A stretch of 64,000 nt of DNA from Saccharopolyspora indica (GTDB lineage Bacteria; Actinomycetota; Actinomycetes; Mycobacteriales; Pseudonocardiaceae). Below the pieces are notes generated by a model. The model was not told where the DNA came from and did no database searches. It was given only the letters and a program-made list of their open reading frames with translations. This document shows positions 42,210-51,261 of the stretch, piece by piece (positions within the stretch are counted from its first letter, which is position 1; each line of letters opens with the position of its first letter). The stretch covers positions 62,001 to 126,000 of the forward strand of contig NZ_JAQGLB010000007.1 in the NCBI RefSeq assembly GCF_027853965.1, written 5' to 3'. The position numbers and the translations under genes are program-made.

Positions 42210-42847
42210 CGGATCCCTTCCGCGATGCGGGCGATGTCGGCCGGAGTTCCGGCCATGATGGTGCGGGCGTGCTCGGTGACCAGCTCGACGGGCCAGTCCC
42301 ACCAGGCCGCGTTCAGCAGCAGGTCGACGTCGGCGTCGTCGAAGCGCCGCCGGATCGCGCGGGCCGGGTTGCCGCCGACGATCGCGTACGGCGGCACGTC
42401 GGCGGTGACCACCGCTCCCGCGGCGATGATGGCGCCGTCCCCGATCGTCACGCCGGGCATGACGGTGGCGCGGTAGCCGAACCAGACGTCGTTGCCGATC
42501 ACCGTGTCGCCCCGGCTGGGCATGCCGGTGACGATGTCGAGCGTCTTCGCCGCCCACTCGCCGCCGAACATGGTGAACGGGTAGGTGGACACGCCCATCG
42601 TCGGGTGCTCGGCCCCGGCCATCAGGAACCGGGTTTCCGCGGCGATCGCGCAGAACTTGCCGATGACCAGCCGTTCCGGCCCGTAGGCGTAGAGCACGTT
42701 GCGGTGCTCGAACTCGGTCGCGCCGTTCGGGTCGTCGTAGTAGGTGTAGTCGCCGACCACGATCTGCGGCGCGCTGATCAGCGGTTTCAGGAACACCACG
42801 CGCTCGTGCTCGGGCAGCGGGTGTCGGGTCATCGGATCGGGTGTCAC
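42206..42847 (-). CDS. vat: Vat-family streptogramin A O-acetyltransferase (hexapeptide fold)
   Basis: 213 residues, matching Vat proteins (about 210-220). The left-handed beta-helix repeats are [15 protein letters not shown] and [34 protein letters not shown]. The catalytic His equivalent is in [15 protein letters not shown] (VatD has a GANHRMDGSTYPF-type motif), and [10 protein letters not shown] ends the helix. The GTG start at 42847 overlaps the stop of the upstream NTF2-like gene; ATG 42832 is an alternative. Other xenobiotic acetyltransferases look similar, yet coupling to vgb narrows the function to group A streptogramins. Confidence 0.88.
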   Translation of the reverse strand: MTPDPMTRHPLPEHERVVFLKPLISAPQIVVGDYTYYDDPNGATEFEHRNVLYAYGPERLVIGKFCAIAAETRFLMAGAEHPTMGVSTYPFTMFGGEWAAKTLDIVTGMPSRGDTVIGNDVWFGYRATVMPGVTIGDGAIIAAGAVVTADVPPYAIVGGNPARAIRRRFDDADVDLLLNAAWWDWPVELVTEHARTIMAGTPADIARIAEGIR

Positions 42848-43212
42848 CGTTGAGCTCCTGTGCGGTCGAGGAAGCCGCAGACGCGGCTCAAGCGGCCGTG
42901 ATCGGTGATCAGCACGGCGAGTCCGATGATCACCGGTGGGCCGTCTTCCGGTCCGAGTTCCCAGGTCAGTCGCGCCACGTGGTGGTGGCTGTCGATGCTC
43001 CCGGCCAGCCGGTACACCAGGCCGGGGAACTGCCGCTGAGCCGTGGCCACCACGTCGTCGACCGCGCCGCGGCCGTCGGCCGTCGCGATCGGGTCGACGT
43101 AGCAGGCGTCCTCGGTCCACAGCTCGTCGATGAGCGCTCGGCGCTTGACCGGATCGCGCTCGTTCCAGGTGGCCAGGTACCTCCTGGCCAGTTCATCGGG
43201 CATGGCGCTCAC
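42844..43212 (-). CDS. SnoaL/NTF2-like protein
   Basis: 122 residues, GTG start (an ATG three codons later is possible). The cone-shaped NTF2-like fold is recognisable from [49 protein letters not shown]. The rest gives four strands. Such proteins are ligand-binding or enzymatic; no catalytic set is evident. First gene of the operon with vat and vgb, coupled by GTGA. It may bind the antibiotic or act as a small modifying enzyme. Confidence 0.82.
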   Translation of the reverse strand: MSAMPDELARRYLATWNERDPVKRRALIDELWTEDACYVDPIATADGRGAVDDVVATAQRQFPGLVYRLAGSIDSHHHVARLTWELGPEDGPPVIIGLAVLITDHGRLSRVCGFLDRTGAQR

Positions 43213-43288
43213 GCTACGGCCGCCGACGAGCTGCGGAATCTGTCACAGCCAGGCAATCTGCTCCGATCGGCTTAAGTACTGTCACCAG

Positions 43289-45940
43289 GTGTTGCACGGA
43301 CGAGATGCCGAGGTATCGGTCATCGACCAGTTGCTGGCCGACTGCCGGACCGGTCGCAGCGGGAGCCTGCTGATCACCGGGGAGCCCGGCATCGGCAAGA
43401 CCGCGCTGCTGGAGCACGCGGCGACGGCCGATGGGCTGCGGATCGTGCGCAGCACCGGAATCGAATCCGAGGCGCACCTGCCGTTCGCGGGCCTGCACCT
43501 GCTGCTGCGACCTGCTCTCGACCGGATCGACGCCCTTCCCGCACCGCAGGCGCGTGCCCTGCGCGGGGCTTTCGGGCTCACCCCGGCCGAGCCCGGCGAC
43601 CGCATGCTCGTCGGCCTCGCGGTGCTCTCCCTGCTCGCCGAGTTCGCCGACGGCGGACCGGTGCTGTGCCTGGTCGACGACGCGCAATGGCTGGACCGGG
43701 CGTCGTCCGAGGCCCTGCTGTTCGCCGCGCGGCGGCTCGACGCCGAGGGCATCGCGCTGATCATCGCGGCCCGAGAAGGCTTCGCCGCGCCCGGGCTGGA
43801 TCAGCTGCCGCTGACCGGGATCGACGCGCCCGCCGCCGCCGAACTGCTGGCCGAGCACGCCTCGCTCTCTCCCACCGACCGGTACCGGGTTCTGGCTGAG
43901 GCGCGGGGCAATCCGCTCGCGCTCCTCGAACTTCCGGCCGCTCTCGCCGCGAACAAGCCCAGCTCCGGCGGCTCGCTGCCCTTGCCCGCCACCGTCCAGG
44001 CGGCGTTCCTCGACCAGGTGCGGCAACTTCCCGAGGCAAGCCAGCACGTGCTGCTCGTCTCCGCAGCCGAGGACACCGGTGATCGCGGCGTGGTCCTGCG
44101 CGCGGCCGCCGCGCTCGGTTGCCGACCAGCGGACCTGGTGCCTGCGGAAACGGCGGGGCTGATCCGGGTGGACAACCACACCGTGCGCTTCCGCCACCCG
44201 CTCGTGCGATCCGCCGTCTACCAGGCGGCGCCGGTCAGCCTCCGGCTCGTCGTGCACACCGCGCTCGCCGACGCCCTCGACCAGCCCGACGACGCCGACC
44301 GGCGCGCCTGGCACCACGCCGTGGTGGCCACCGGACCCGACGAGCAGGTGGCCGCGGAACTGGAGCGCACCGCTCAGCGGGCTGCCACGCGCAGCGGTTA
44401 CGCCGCTGCCTCTGCGGCCTACGAGCGGGCCGCGCAGCTGACACCGCCCGGGGCGGATCACGCCCGCCGACTCGTGCTGGCCGCCGAAGCAGCCGCCGAG
44501 GAGGGCGATGTCGAGCGCATGGCCGAACTCGCCACCACCGACGACCAGGCCTTGGCCGTCCGAGCGATCCGGGTTCGCGCCACCTCGGCTTTCCACCGCG
44601 GCTCGCTCCGCACGGCCCGCCAGCTGCTGATCGAAGCCGCCGCGCTCACCGACGACCTGCCGCTGACCGCGCACCTGCTGCTCGACGCGGTGCACGCCGC
44701 CTGGTACCTCGGGGAGCACGAGATCGCCGACGCCGCGGACCGGCTGGCCGCGCTGCCGCTGCCGCCCGAGGACCCGCTCACCCACGTCGCCCGCCTGCTG
44801 ACCTGGGCCGTCCGATCCGCGATCGGACAGCCGGAGCCGGACGCACTCGCCGACCGGATCGCGGCGGCCCGGCGGACCGGATTCGGCGACACGATCCTGG
44901 TCGGCGCCACCAGCTTGCAGGCCACCGGCCAGGACGCCCAGGCCCACCAGGTGGCCCACGAACTGCTCGCCCAGTGCCGCGACCAGGGCTGGATCGGCCG
45001 GACGCCGCCGGTGCTGGTGTGCCTCGCCCGCGCATCGACCTTCCGCAGCCGGCACACCGACGCCTGGAACGAGGCGACCCAGGCGTTGCAGATCGCGCAG
45101 GAACTCGGGCACCGGCAGTGGATCGGCGACACCAGCGGCGTGCTGGCCTACCTGGCCGCGGTGACAGGTGACGAGCAGCGCTGCCACGCCTTCGCCGACG
45201 ACGCGCTCACCGCACCGGAACCCGGCTCACCCGCGCCCGGCGCGTCCTGGGCGCACTGGGCGCTGGCGCTGCTCGACCTCGGCAACGCCCGGTGGGATTC
45301 CGCCCTCGCCCGGCTGACCGCGCTGCACACCGGGCCGGTCCGGCACCAGCTTCCCGGCCTGCGCAGCATCCCCGACCTGATCGAAGCAGCAGCGCGGCTC
45401 GGCCGGGCGGCCGACGTCCACGAGCCGCTCGCGCAGCTCACTTCCTGGGCGAGTCACGCCGAGCAGCCGTGGATCGACGCGCACGTCCACCGCTGCCGCG
45501 CACTGCTCGCGCCCGACGAGGACGCGGCCGAGCTGTACCTCGCCGCGCTGCGGTGCCATCCCGACGACCGGCCGTTCGAGCGCGCCCGAACAGCCTTGCT
45601 GTACGGCGAATGGCTGCGGCGTGCGCGCCGGAAATCCGAGGCCAGAGCACAGCTTCGCGATGCGTACGAGACGTTCCGCAGGCTCGACGCCGCGCCGTGG
45701 GCGGAACGGGCCCGCACCGAACTCGATGCTTCCGGCGAAGCCGTGCCGTCGCCCGGCGGAGGTGCGCTCGCCGTGCTCACCCCGCAGGAGCGGAAGATCA
45801 TCCGGCTCGCGGCGCGCGGACTGTCCAACAGGGACATTGCCGCGCAGCTGTTCCTCAGCCCCCGCACCGTCGGATACCACCTGTACAAGGCCTTCCCCAA
45901 GCTCGGAGTCACCGCCCGAACCGAACTCGCCGACCTCTGA
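43289..45940 (+). CDS. LAL-type LuxR-family ATPase regulator
   Basis: 883 residues, GTG start. Starts LHGRDAEVSVIDQLLADCRTGRSGSLLITGEPGIGKTALL (Walker A about 31-38); Walker B is LCLVDDAQWLD. ARGNPLALLELP and the TPR-like middle follow, then a C-terminal LuxR helix-turn-helix (LTPQERKIIRLAARGLSNRDIAAQLFLSPRTVGYHLYKAFPKLG). LAL regulators are activators of antibiotic and catabolic clusters. It is divergent from the streptogramin operon with 76 bases between starts, so it is the likely activator of vat-vgb. Confidence 0.9.
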   Translation: MLHGRDAEVSVIDQLLADCRTGRSGSLLITGEPGIGKTALLEHAATADGLRIVRSTGIESEAHLPFAGLHLLLRPALDRIDALPAPQARALRGAFGLTPAEPGDRMLVGLAVLSLLAEFADGGPVLCLVDDAQWLDRASSEALLFAARRLDAEGIALIIAAREGFAAPGLDQLPLTGIDAPAAAELLAEHASLSPTDRYRVLAEARGNPLALLELPAALAANKPSSGGSLPLPATVQAAFLDQVRQLPEASQHVLLVSAAEDTGDRGVVLRAAAALGCRPADLVPAETAGLIRVDNHTVRFRHPLVRSAVYQAAPVSLRLVVHTALADALDQPDDADRRAWHHAVVATGPDEQVAAELERTAQRAATRSGYAAASAAYERAAQLTPPGADHARRLVLAAEAAAEEGDVERMAELATTDDQALAVRAIRVRATSAFHRGSLRTARQLLIEAAALTDDLPLTAHLLLDAVHAAWYLGEHEIADAADRLAALPLPPEDPLTHVARLLTWAVRSAIGQPEPDALADRIAAARRTGFGDTILVGATSLQATGQDAQAHQVAHELLAQCRDQGWIGRTPPVLVCLARASTFRSRHTDAWNEATQALQIAQELGHRQWIGDTSGVLAYLAAVTGDEQRCHAFADDALTAPEPGSPAPGASWAHWALALLDLGNARWDSALARLTALHTGPVRHQLPGLRSIPDLIEAAARLGRAADVHEPLAQLTSWASHAEQPWIDAHVHRCRALLAPDEDAAELYLAALRCHPDDRPFERARTALLYGEWLRRARRKSEARAQLRDAYETFRRLDAAPWAERARTELDASGEAVPSPGGGALAVLTPQERKIIRLAARGLSNRDIAAQLFLSPRTVGYHLYKAFPKLGVTARTELADL

Positions 45941-46030
45941 GCCGAACCCCGGCGCCCACGCCGCGTCACCCGGCGGCTCTACGTGCGGCTCGGCCCGCCG
46001 GGGGTGCGGGTGGAACAGCTCCGGTGTCGC

Positions 46031-46912
46031 TCAGCTTTCGGGGCGGGAGAACTCCTTGATCAGGACCGGGTACTGCTCTCCGCCGTGGCCTGCGGCGATC
46101 GCTCGGTCGACCATCACCTTGATCAGCTTCGGCAGTTCGGCGTTGACGCCCACCGCTTCGGCTTCCTCGACCAGGTGGCCGATGGCCTGCGCTTCGGTCT
46201 CCAGCGTCGCCACCTCGGCCGGGAACGAGCCGCGGTCGATCTGCTCGGCGTAGCCCGGCAGCCATCCGGCCACCTCGACCGCGACCTGCTGCGCGAACGG
46301 CGCGTACGTCGCGGCGTCGACACCAGCCGTCCGGAGCATGGCCGTGCCCTGTAACCAGGCGTTCAGAACGCTCCACATCATGGCCAGACCGGACACGTCG
46401 TACAGCGACGCCAGGCCCGGGTCCTCGCCGAGGTAGGTGGCGACGCCGAGCTCGGCGAGCGTTGCCTCGTGCGCCTCGAAGACAGGCTTCGGCCCGCTGG
46501 CGAGGATGATCCCGTCCGGCGTCCCGATCGTCGAGGGGATGGCCATGATCGCGCCGTCCAGGTAGCGGGCGCCGCGCTCCTGCGCCCAGCGGGCGGTTTC
46601 CCCGGCCTGGGTCGAGTCGCCCGAGGTCAGGTTGATCACCGTCGTGCCGTTCAGCTCGACGTCGCTCGCGCCGAGCAGCTCGTGCACGGCCGTGTAGTCG
46701 GTGACGCAGATGATCGTCACGGATCCGGCCTCGATCGCCTCGCCGACCGTCGGCGCCAGCCGCGCGCCGTCGGCCACCAGCTGATCGGCCTTGGCCGTCG
46801 TCCGGTTCCATACAGTTGTGGGGTGCCCCGCCTTCAGCAGCGCGCCGGCGAGCGCCTGGCCCATCAGGCCGAGCCCGATGACTGTCACGGGGGTGTTGGT
46901 CTTGTCGTTCAC
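46031..46912 (-). CDS. NADPH-dependent imine reductase-like oxidoreductase
   Basis: 293 residues. The N-terminal Rossmann fold has VTVIGLGLMGQALAGALLKAGHPTTVWNRT (GxGxxG, and NR-T for NADPH). The rest is the helical dimerisation domain with IPKY-like features missing; LYDVSGLAMMWSVLNAWLQG and PGYAEQIDRGSFP fit the imine reductase/beta-hydroxyacid dehydrogenase group. GTG start at 46912. Divergent from a MerR regulator with a typical MerR-type promoter between them, so probably inducible. Substrate unknown. Confidence 0.85.
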   Translation of the reverse strand: MNDKTNTPVTVIGLGLMGQALAGALLKAGHPTTVWNRTTAKADQLVADGARLAPTVGEAIEAGSVTIICVTDYTAVHELLGASDVELNGTTVINLTSGDSTQAGETARWAQERGARYLDGAIMAIPSTIGTPDGIILASGPKPVFEAHEATLAELGVATYLGEDPGLASLYDVSGLAMMWSVLNAWLQGTAMLRTAGVDAATYAPFAQQVAVEVAGWLPGYAEQIDRGSFPAEVATLETEAQAIGHLVEEAEAVGVNAELPKLIKVMVDRAIAAGHGGEQYPVLIKEFSRPES

Positions 46913-46928
46913 AACAGCATCGTCAACG

Positions 46929-46944
46929 TTGATACCGGTATGAA
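46929..46944. promoter_or_regulatory. MerR-type operator/promoter
   Basis: Palindromic core ATACCGGTAT (46932-46941) within TTGATACCGGTATGAA. On the minus strand a TTGACC (-35) is followed by a 19-base spacer containing this palindrome, then TGACGAT. The extended 19-20 bp spacer is the hallmark of promoters activated by MerR proteins. It directs transcription of the imine reductase gene. Confidence 0.65.
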
Positions 46945-46961
46945 GGTCAAGTGAGGATTCG

Positions 46962-47363
46962 ATGCGAATCGGGGAACTGAGCCGTCGGACGGGCGTCAAC
47001 GCCCACCAGCTGCGCTACTACGAAGCTCAAGGGCTGCTGGAAGCCGACCGCGGCGCGAACGGCTACCGCGACTACGGCGAGCCCGCCGTGCTGCGCGTGA
47101 AGCAGATCCGGCACCTGCTCGACGCCGGGCTCTCCACCGAGGACATCGCCTTCCTGCTGCCGTGCGCGGTCGGCGAAACCCCGGAGCTGATGGGATGCCC
47201 CGAGCTGCTGGCCGGGATGCGGTCCCGCCTGCGGCGGATCGACGAGCAGATGGACCGGCTCGCCCGGTCCCGCAGCGCCCTCGTCGACTACATCGACGCG
47301 GCCGAGCGGGTGAGCAGCGAGAACTACCCGCCGTTCGACGGTTCGGAGCCCGTGTCCGCCTAG
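46962..47363 (+). CDS. MerR-family transcriptional regulator
   Basis: 133 residues. MRIGELSRRTGVNAHQLRYYEAQGLLEADRGANGYRDY is the classic MerR winged helix. A dimerisation coiled coil (LLAGMRSRLRRIDEQMDRLARSR) follows, and a short C-terminus without a metal-binding loop; Cys residues in LPCAVGE and MGCPELL are present and might sense a redox or thiol-reactive signal. It activates, presumably, the divergent imine reductase gene. Its 3' end overlaps the end of the convergent monooxygenase gene by four bases. Confidence 0.93.
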   Translation: MRIGELSRRTGVNAHQLRYYEAQGLLEADRGANGYRDYGEPAVLRVKQIRHLLDAGLSTEDIAFLLPCAVGETPELMGCPELLAGMRSRLRRIDEQMDRLARSRSALVDYIDAAERVSSENYPPFDGSEPVSA

Positions 47364-48529
47364 GTCCAGTCGATGCGGTGGCCGTACATCCAGTCCATCG
47401 CGTCCGGAGTCGGCTTGCGCAGCTTGAAGATCAGCGGCAGCACGTGCCGCATCACCGGGCCGAGGGTCTTGCCGTCGCCGTTGCGCTTGCCCTGCGCCAC
47501 AACACGTTCCACCCTCGCGCGGCGGAGCGACTCGTAAGCGGTGAAGGCGGCGGGCACGCTGGCCGCGTCGCGCAGGCACTTCGCCAGCGTGATCGCGTCC
47601 TCGATCGCCATCGACGCGCCCTGGCCCGAAGCCGGTGAGGTGGCGTGCGCCGCATCGCCGATGATGATCATCCGATCGCGGTGCCAGACCGGTGCCTTCG
47701 GGAAGTCGTAGGTGCTCCAGCCCGCGAAGATCTCGTCGCTCGCGGCGACCAGGTCGCGGGCCGGGCCGTCGTCCTCGGCGAACAGGTCGAGCAGCTTGGC
47801 GCGCCACTGCTCCGCACCGACCGCGGCGAGCTCCTGCTTCGACAGCTCCTTCGGCTGGCGCGGGTTGGCGAACCACCACACGTCGCCGTCCGGGTGCACG
47901 ACGTAGCTGTAGAAGCAGCCGCGGCCGAAGACCATGTGCATGTGGCCGGGCTCGGCGTCGAGACGCAGGCCTTCGGCGTAGCCGCCGGTGTTGAGCAGCG
48001 GCACGTAGCGCGGTGGCGGCGCGCTCGGGTCGATGATCGTGCGGACGGTGGAGCGCAGGCCGTCCGCGCCGATGATCAGATCGGCGTGCGCGGAGCTCCC
48101 GTCGACGAAGGTGGCGGTCACGCCATCGCCCTCCGGCGTCGCGGCGACCAGCCGCTTGCCGTACTCGATCGGGATGCCGCGCCGGACGGCCTCGTCCCGC
48201 AGCGCGCCGTAGAGCGCGGCCCGGGTGATGGTCTGCGTGCCGGTTCCGTCGGGCAGCGCCGCGCCGAAGCCGAACTCGGCCATGGGCTTCTTCCCGCCCA
48301 TGCCGAGGGACATCCTCGGGGTCGCGAAGCCCTTGTCGCGCACTGCCTCGTGCAGGTCGAGCGTGCCGAGCGCGGCGATGCCGTTGACCGCCAGGGTCAG
48401 GAACGCGCCGACGCCGTCCGCGCCCCGGTCGTACGCCTCGTGGACGGTCGCGTCGATGCCGGCCTTCTGGAGCGCCATCGCGGTGACCGGCCCGGCCACT
48501 CCGCCACCGATGATCATCGCTTTAGTCAT
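47360..48529 (-). CDS. FAD-dependent monooxygenase
   Basis: 389 residues. FAD Rossmann motif MIIGGGVAGPVTAMALQKAG, DG motif LIIGADGLRSTVRTI, and GD motif MIIIGDAAHATSPASGQGASMAIEDA. It resembles TetX/kynurenine-type hydroxylases. ATG 48529 lies inside the inverted repeat upstream, so bound PadR would occlude both promoter and start. Divergent from a PadR regulator. Substrate unknown; antibiotic or aromatic hydroxylation is the usual role. Confidence 0.88.
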   Translation of the reverse strand: MTKAMIIGGGVAGPVTAMALQKAGIDATVHEAYDRGADGVGAFLTLAVNGIAALGTLDLHEAVRDKGFATPRMSLGMGGKKPMAEFGFGAALPDGTGTQTITRAALYGALRDEAVRRGIPIEYGKRLVAATPEGDGVTATFVDGSSAHADLIIGADGLRSTVRTIIDPSAPPPRYVPLLNTGGYAEGLRLDAEPGHMHMVFGRGCFYSYVVHPDGDVWWFANPRQPKELSKQELAAVGAEQWRAKLLDLFAEDDGPARDLVAASDEIFAGWSTYDFPKAPVWHRDRMIIIGDAAHATSPASGQGASMAIEDAITLAKCLRDAASVPAAFTAYESLRRARVERVVAQGKRNGDGKTLGPVMRHVLPLIFKLRKPTPDAMDWMYGHRIDWT

Positions 48530-48552
48530 ACTATGACTATACATAGAATGAC
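48525..48552. promoter_or_regulatory. Probable PadR operator overlapping a start codon
   Basis: GTCATACTATG-N6-CATAGAATGAC, an 11-6-11 inverted repeat with one mismatch, AT-rich. Its left arm includes the ATG of the FAD monooxygenase; the right arm ends 32 bases before the padR-type start. Confidence 0.7.
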
Positions 48553-48583
48553 CTCTTGGGCAAGAGGCACTAGGGTCTGTCCC

Positions 48584-49186
48584 ATGGCGAGGAGCATCCA
48601 TCGGCGATCCGTGCTGGCACTCGTGCTGCTTTCCCTGCTGGCGGAAGAGCCGATGCACCCGTACCGGATGCGCGAAGTGATCAAGGAGCGCGGCAAGGAC
48701 CGGATCGCGAACGTGGCGCAGCGCAACAGCGTCTACCAGACGATCGACCGCCTGCTGCGCACCGAGCTCATCGCCGTCCGGGAGACGACTCGCGACGAGC
48801 GCAGGCCGGAACGCACGGTCTACGAGATCACCGAAGCCGGCCAGGACGCGCTGCGCACCTGGACCGCCGAGATGCTCGCGAACCCGGCCCGCGAGTTCCC
48901 GGAGTTCCCGGCCGCGCTGGCCACCGCGATGGTCCTGACCCCGCAGGAGGTGACGGCGAGACTGGCGGAGCGGGCGGCCGACCTGGCCACCTCGCTGGCC
49001 GCCGACCGCGAAGCCCTGCAAACCGTCCCGGAGCTGCCGCGGCTGTTCCTCCTGGACGACGAGCACTCCATCGCGATCCGGGAGGCCGAGCTCAAGTGGA
49101 TCGAGGGCGTGCTGGCGGCGCTGCGATCCGGCGAGATCACGTGGTCGGAGGAGTGGATTCGCGCGCTGACGGAGAAGTTCGCGTGA
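48584..49186 (+). CDS. PadR-family transcriptional regulator with long C-terminal domain
   Basis: 200 residues. The winged helix is VLALVLLSLLAEEPMHPYRMREVIKERG...NSVYQTIDRLLRTELIAV...RTVYEITEAGQDALRTW. The ~100-residue C-terminal domain is helical, as in the PadR-s1 (Vir_act_alpha_C) subgroup that dimerises via a coiled coil. Likely represses the divergent FAD monooxygenase and itself through the inverted repeat at 48525-48552. It converges on the MazG gene with four bases between stops. Confidence 0.9.
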   Translation: MARSIHRRSVLALVLLSLLAEEPMHPYRMREVIKERGKDRIANVAQRNSVYQTIDRLLRTELIAVRETTRDERRPERTVYEITEAGQDALRTWTAEMLANPAREFPEFPAALATAMVLTPQEVTARLAERAADLATSLAADREALQTVPELPRLFLLDDEHSIAIREAELKWIEGVLAALRSGEITWSEEWIRALTEKFA

Positions 49187-49190
49187 CCTG

Positions 49191-49523
49191 TCAGGACCCG
49201 CCGTGACGAGGTGACCGGTCCGGACACCGCACCAGCCACTTGTCGGCGATCGCGGCCTCCAGATCGATGCCGTGGAACCTGGCCAGCAGCAACGCCTGGC
49301 ACACCACGTCGGCCACCTCGTCGCGGAAGTCCCGGCCCAGCTCCGCCGCGCTCTTCCCCTTGGTGCGGGCCTGCCCGGTCTTCATCAGGAACGCCTGGTT
49401 CAGCTCGCCGACTTCCTCGTTCAGCTTCAGCAGGAACCACGCCGCGTCCCGCTCGAAGCCGAGCTTGCGCGCATAACGCTCCGAAATCGCCTCGACCTCG
49501 TCGGTCAACTCGTTCAGATGCAC
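49191..49523 (-). CDS. MazG-like nucleotide pyrophosphohydrolase
   Basis: 110 residues. The all-alpha NTP-PPase signature is visible: WFLLKLNEEVGELNQAF (EExxE metal site, EEVGE) and FRDEVADVVCQALLLARFHGID (ExxD). It hydrolyses (d)NTPs, often non-canonical ones, to NMP plus pyrophosphate. Single-domain, as in house-cleaning enzymes. Located just downstream of the purine salvage genes on the same strand (29 bases beyond the adenine deaminase stop), so possibly co-transcribed with them. Confidence 0.87.
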   Translation of the reverse strand: MHLNELTDEVEAISERYARKLGFERDAAWFLLKLNEEVGELNQAFLMKTGQARTKGKSAAELGRDFRDEVADVVCQALLLARFHGIDLEAAIADKWLVRCPDRSPRHGGS

Positions 49524-49552
49524 GGCGGCACGCTAGCCGCGCGCCCCGACGG

Positions 49553-51247
49553 CTAGTGGCAGCAGTCGAGGACCTGCGGAGTCCAGTCGCGGGCGAGGAC
49601 GTCCACCAGGCCCAGATCGGTGATCTTGACGCTGGGCGAGACCGCCAGGGTCAGCGTCGACACGCTCATGAACGGGTTCGCGTGCCGCCACCCCCACGCT
49701 TCGAGCGCTTCGCGCACTCGACGGCTGCCCGCCACCGCCTTCGGCGTCGGCTCCGCCGACATGACGCCACCGACGGCCAGCGGCAATCGCGCGACCACGC
49801 CTTCGGCGTGCGCGACCGCCACGCCGCCGTCGTCGGCCAGGACCGCTTCCGCGGTGGCGCGCATCGCGCGCCGGGAGGTGCCCAGGGTGACGAAGTTGTG
49901 GCTGTCGTGGGCGTAGGTCGTGGTCAGCGCGCCTTCGGCGAGACTCATGCCGAGCACCGGAACGCACGAGGTGTTCGGTCGTCCGTGGCGGTTTCGCACC
50001 CAGAGGAGCGCGACTTCGCCCTCCCACCGGACTTCGCCGCCGACGACGTCGAGCGAGACCTCGGCCGCCTGCGTGTAGGTGTCGACCGGATTCACCTGGA
50101 GGGCGCGGAACCGGTGCGTGCCGTCCGGCAGGTCGAGGCGCCAGCGGAACTCGTCCGGCTCGATCTCGGCGATCTGCACCGAGCCCGCGAACGGGTGGAC
50201 GACTTCGGGTTCGGGGTAGGTCGGGATGCCGCCGCGCGCCACCACCGCACCGCCCGCGATCACCGCGTGCACCGCGAAGTCCGCGAGTTCTCCGTCGAGC
50301 AGCAGCAGGTCCGCGCGCTTGGACGGGGCGACCACGCCGCGGTCGTACTTGCGCAGGCGTTGAGCGGGGTTCCAGGTCAGGGCGCGCAAGGCGTCCAGCG
50401 CGGGGAGCCCGGCTTCAACCGCTCTCCGCCCGATGTGGTCGAGGTGGCCCTTCTCCGCGATGTGGTCGGCGGCGAGGTCATCGGTGACCAGGCACAGCGG
50501 CGGAAGTTGCGGCAACGCCGTCAACGCGCCGACGACCTCCGGGAGCAGGCACTTCTCCTGCAGCATCACCGTCATGCCGAGGCGGGCCTTCTCCACCGCG
50601 ACCTCGGGGGTGTTCTTGGTGTGGTCGGAGTCGATGCCGGTGGCCAGGTAGGCGCTGAGCTCCTCGCCGGAGAGGTTCGGGCAGTGGCCGTCGAGGATCG
50701 TGCCGCGCTCCCGCGCGACGCGCACGATGTCGTGCATGCGCCGGTCACCGGCCACCACGGCGCGGTAGTCCATCACCTCGGCGAGCGCGGAAACCCCGTC
50801 CCAGCCGAGGAGCTCGTCGATGTCCTCGGGGTCCAGGTGCGCGCCGGAGTACTCCATCCCGGCCAGCGCGGGAACGCACGACGGCACGCCCCACAGCTGG
50901 GTCTGCGGGCTGCGCGCGCCCTCCTCGATCATCCACCGCATCGCGGCTTTGCCCGCGACGTTGACGATCTCGTGCGGGTCGGCGAGGACCGTGGTGGTGC
51001 CGCGCGGCAGCGTCAGCCAGGCGAACGCGGCCGGGGTGGTGAACGAGCTCTCGACGTGCATGTGCGCGTCGATGAACCCGGGGACGACCAGCCTGCCGCC
51101 CGCGTCGATCACCTCGGCGGCCTCCGGCCCGGCCCCCGGCGGCACGACGCCGCTGATCACCTCGCCGGTGACCAGCACATCGGCCTCGAAGACCTCCCCG
51201 GTGAACGTCGACACCACGCGTCCACCGGAAATCCGCAGGTCAGCCAT
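49553..51247 (-). CDS. ade: Adenine deaminase (Ade, amidohydrolase superfamily)
   Basis: 564 residues. It converts adenine to hypoxanthine plus ammonia. Family features: VVPGFIDAHMHVESS (metal-binding HxH), TTTVLADPHEIVNVAG, LDGHCPNLSG and LVTDDLAADHI (metal/catalytic Asp). The C-terminal AdeC domain has TTTYAHDSHNFVTLGTS. ATG 51247 with GGAGGGAG five bases upstream. It follows a purine permease by 14 bases, so the two form an uptake-plus-deamination operon controlled by the divergent LacI regulator. Confidence 0.94.
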   Translation of the reverse strand: MADLRISGGRVVSTFTGEVFEADVLVTGEVISGVVPPGAGPEAAEVIDAGGRLVVPGFIDAHMHVESSFTTPAAFAWLTLPRGTTTVLADPHEIVNVAGKAAMRWMIEEGARSPQTQLWGVPSCVPALAGMEYSGAHLDPEDIDELLGWDGVSALAEVMDYRAVVAGDRRMHDIVRVARERGTILDGHCPNLSGEELSAYLATGIDSDHTKNTPEVAVEKARLGMTVMLQEKCLLPEVVGALTALPQLPPLCLVTDDLAADHIAEKGHLDHIGRRAVEAGLPALDALRALTWNPAQRLRKYDRGVVAPSKRADLLLLDGELADFAVHAVIAGGAVVARGGIPTYPEPEVVHPFAGSVQIAEIEPDEFRWRLDLPDGTHRFRALQVNPVDTYTQAAEVSLDVVGGEVRWEGEVALLWVRNRHGRPNTSCVPVLGMSLAEGALTTTYAHDSHNFVTLGTSRRAMRATAEAVLADDGGVAVAHAEGVVARLPLAVGGVMSAEPTPKAVAGSRRVREALEAWGWRHANPFMSVSTLTLAVSPSVKITDLGLVDVLARDWTPQVLDCCH

Positions 51248-51261
51248 ATCTCTCCCTCCGG

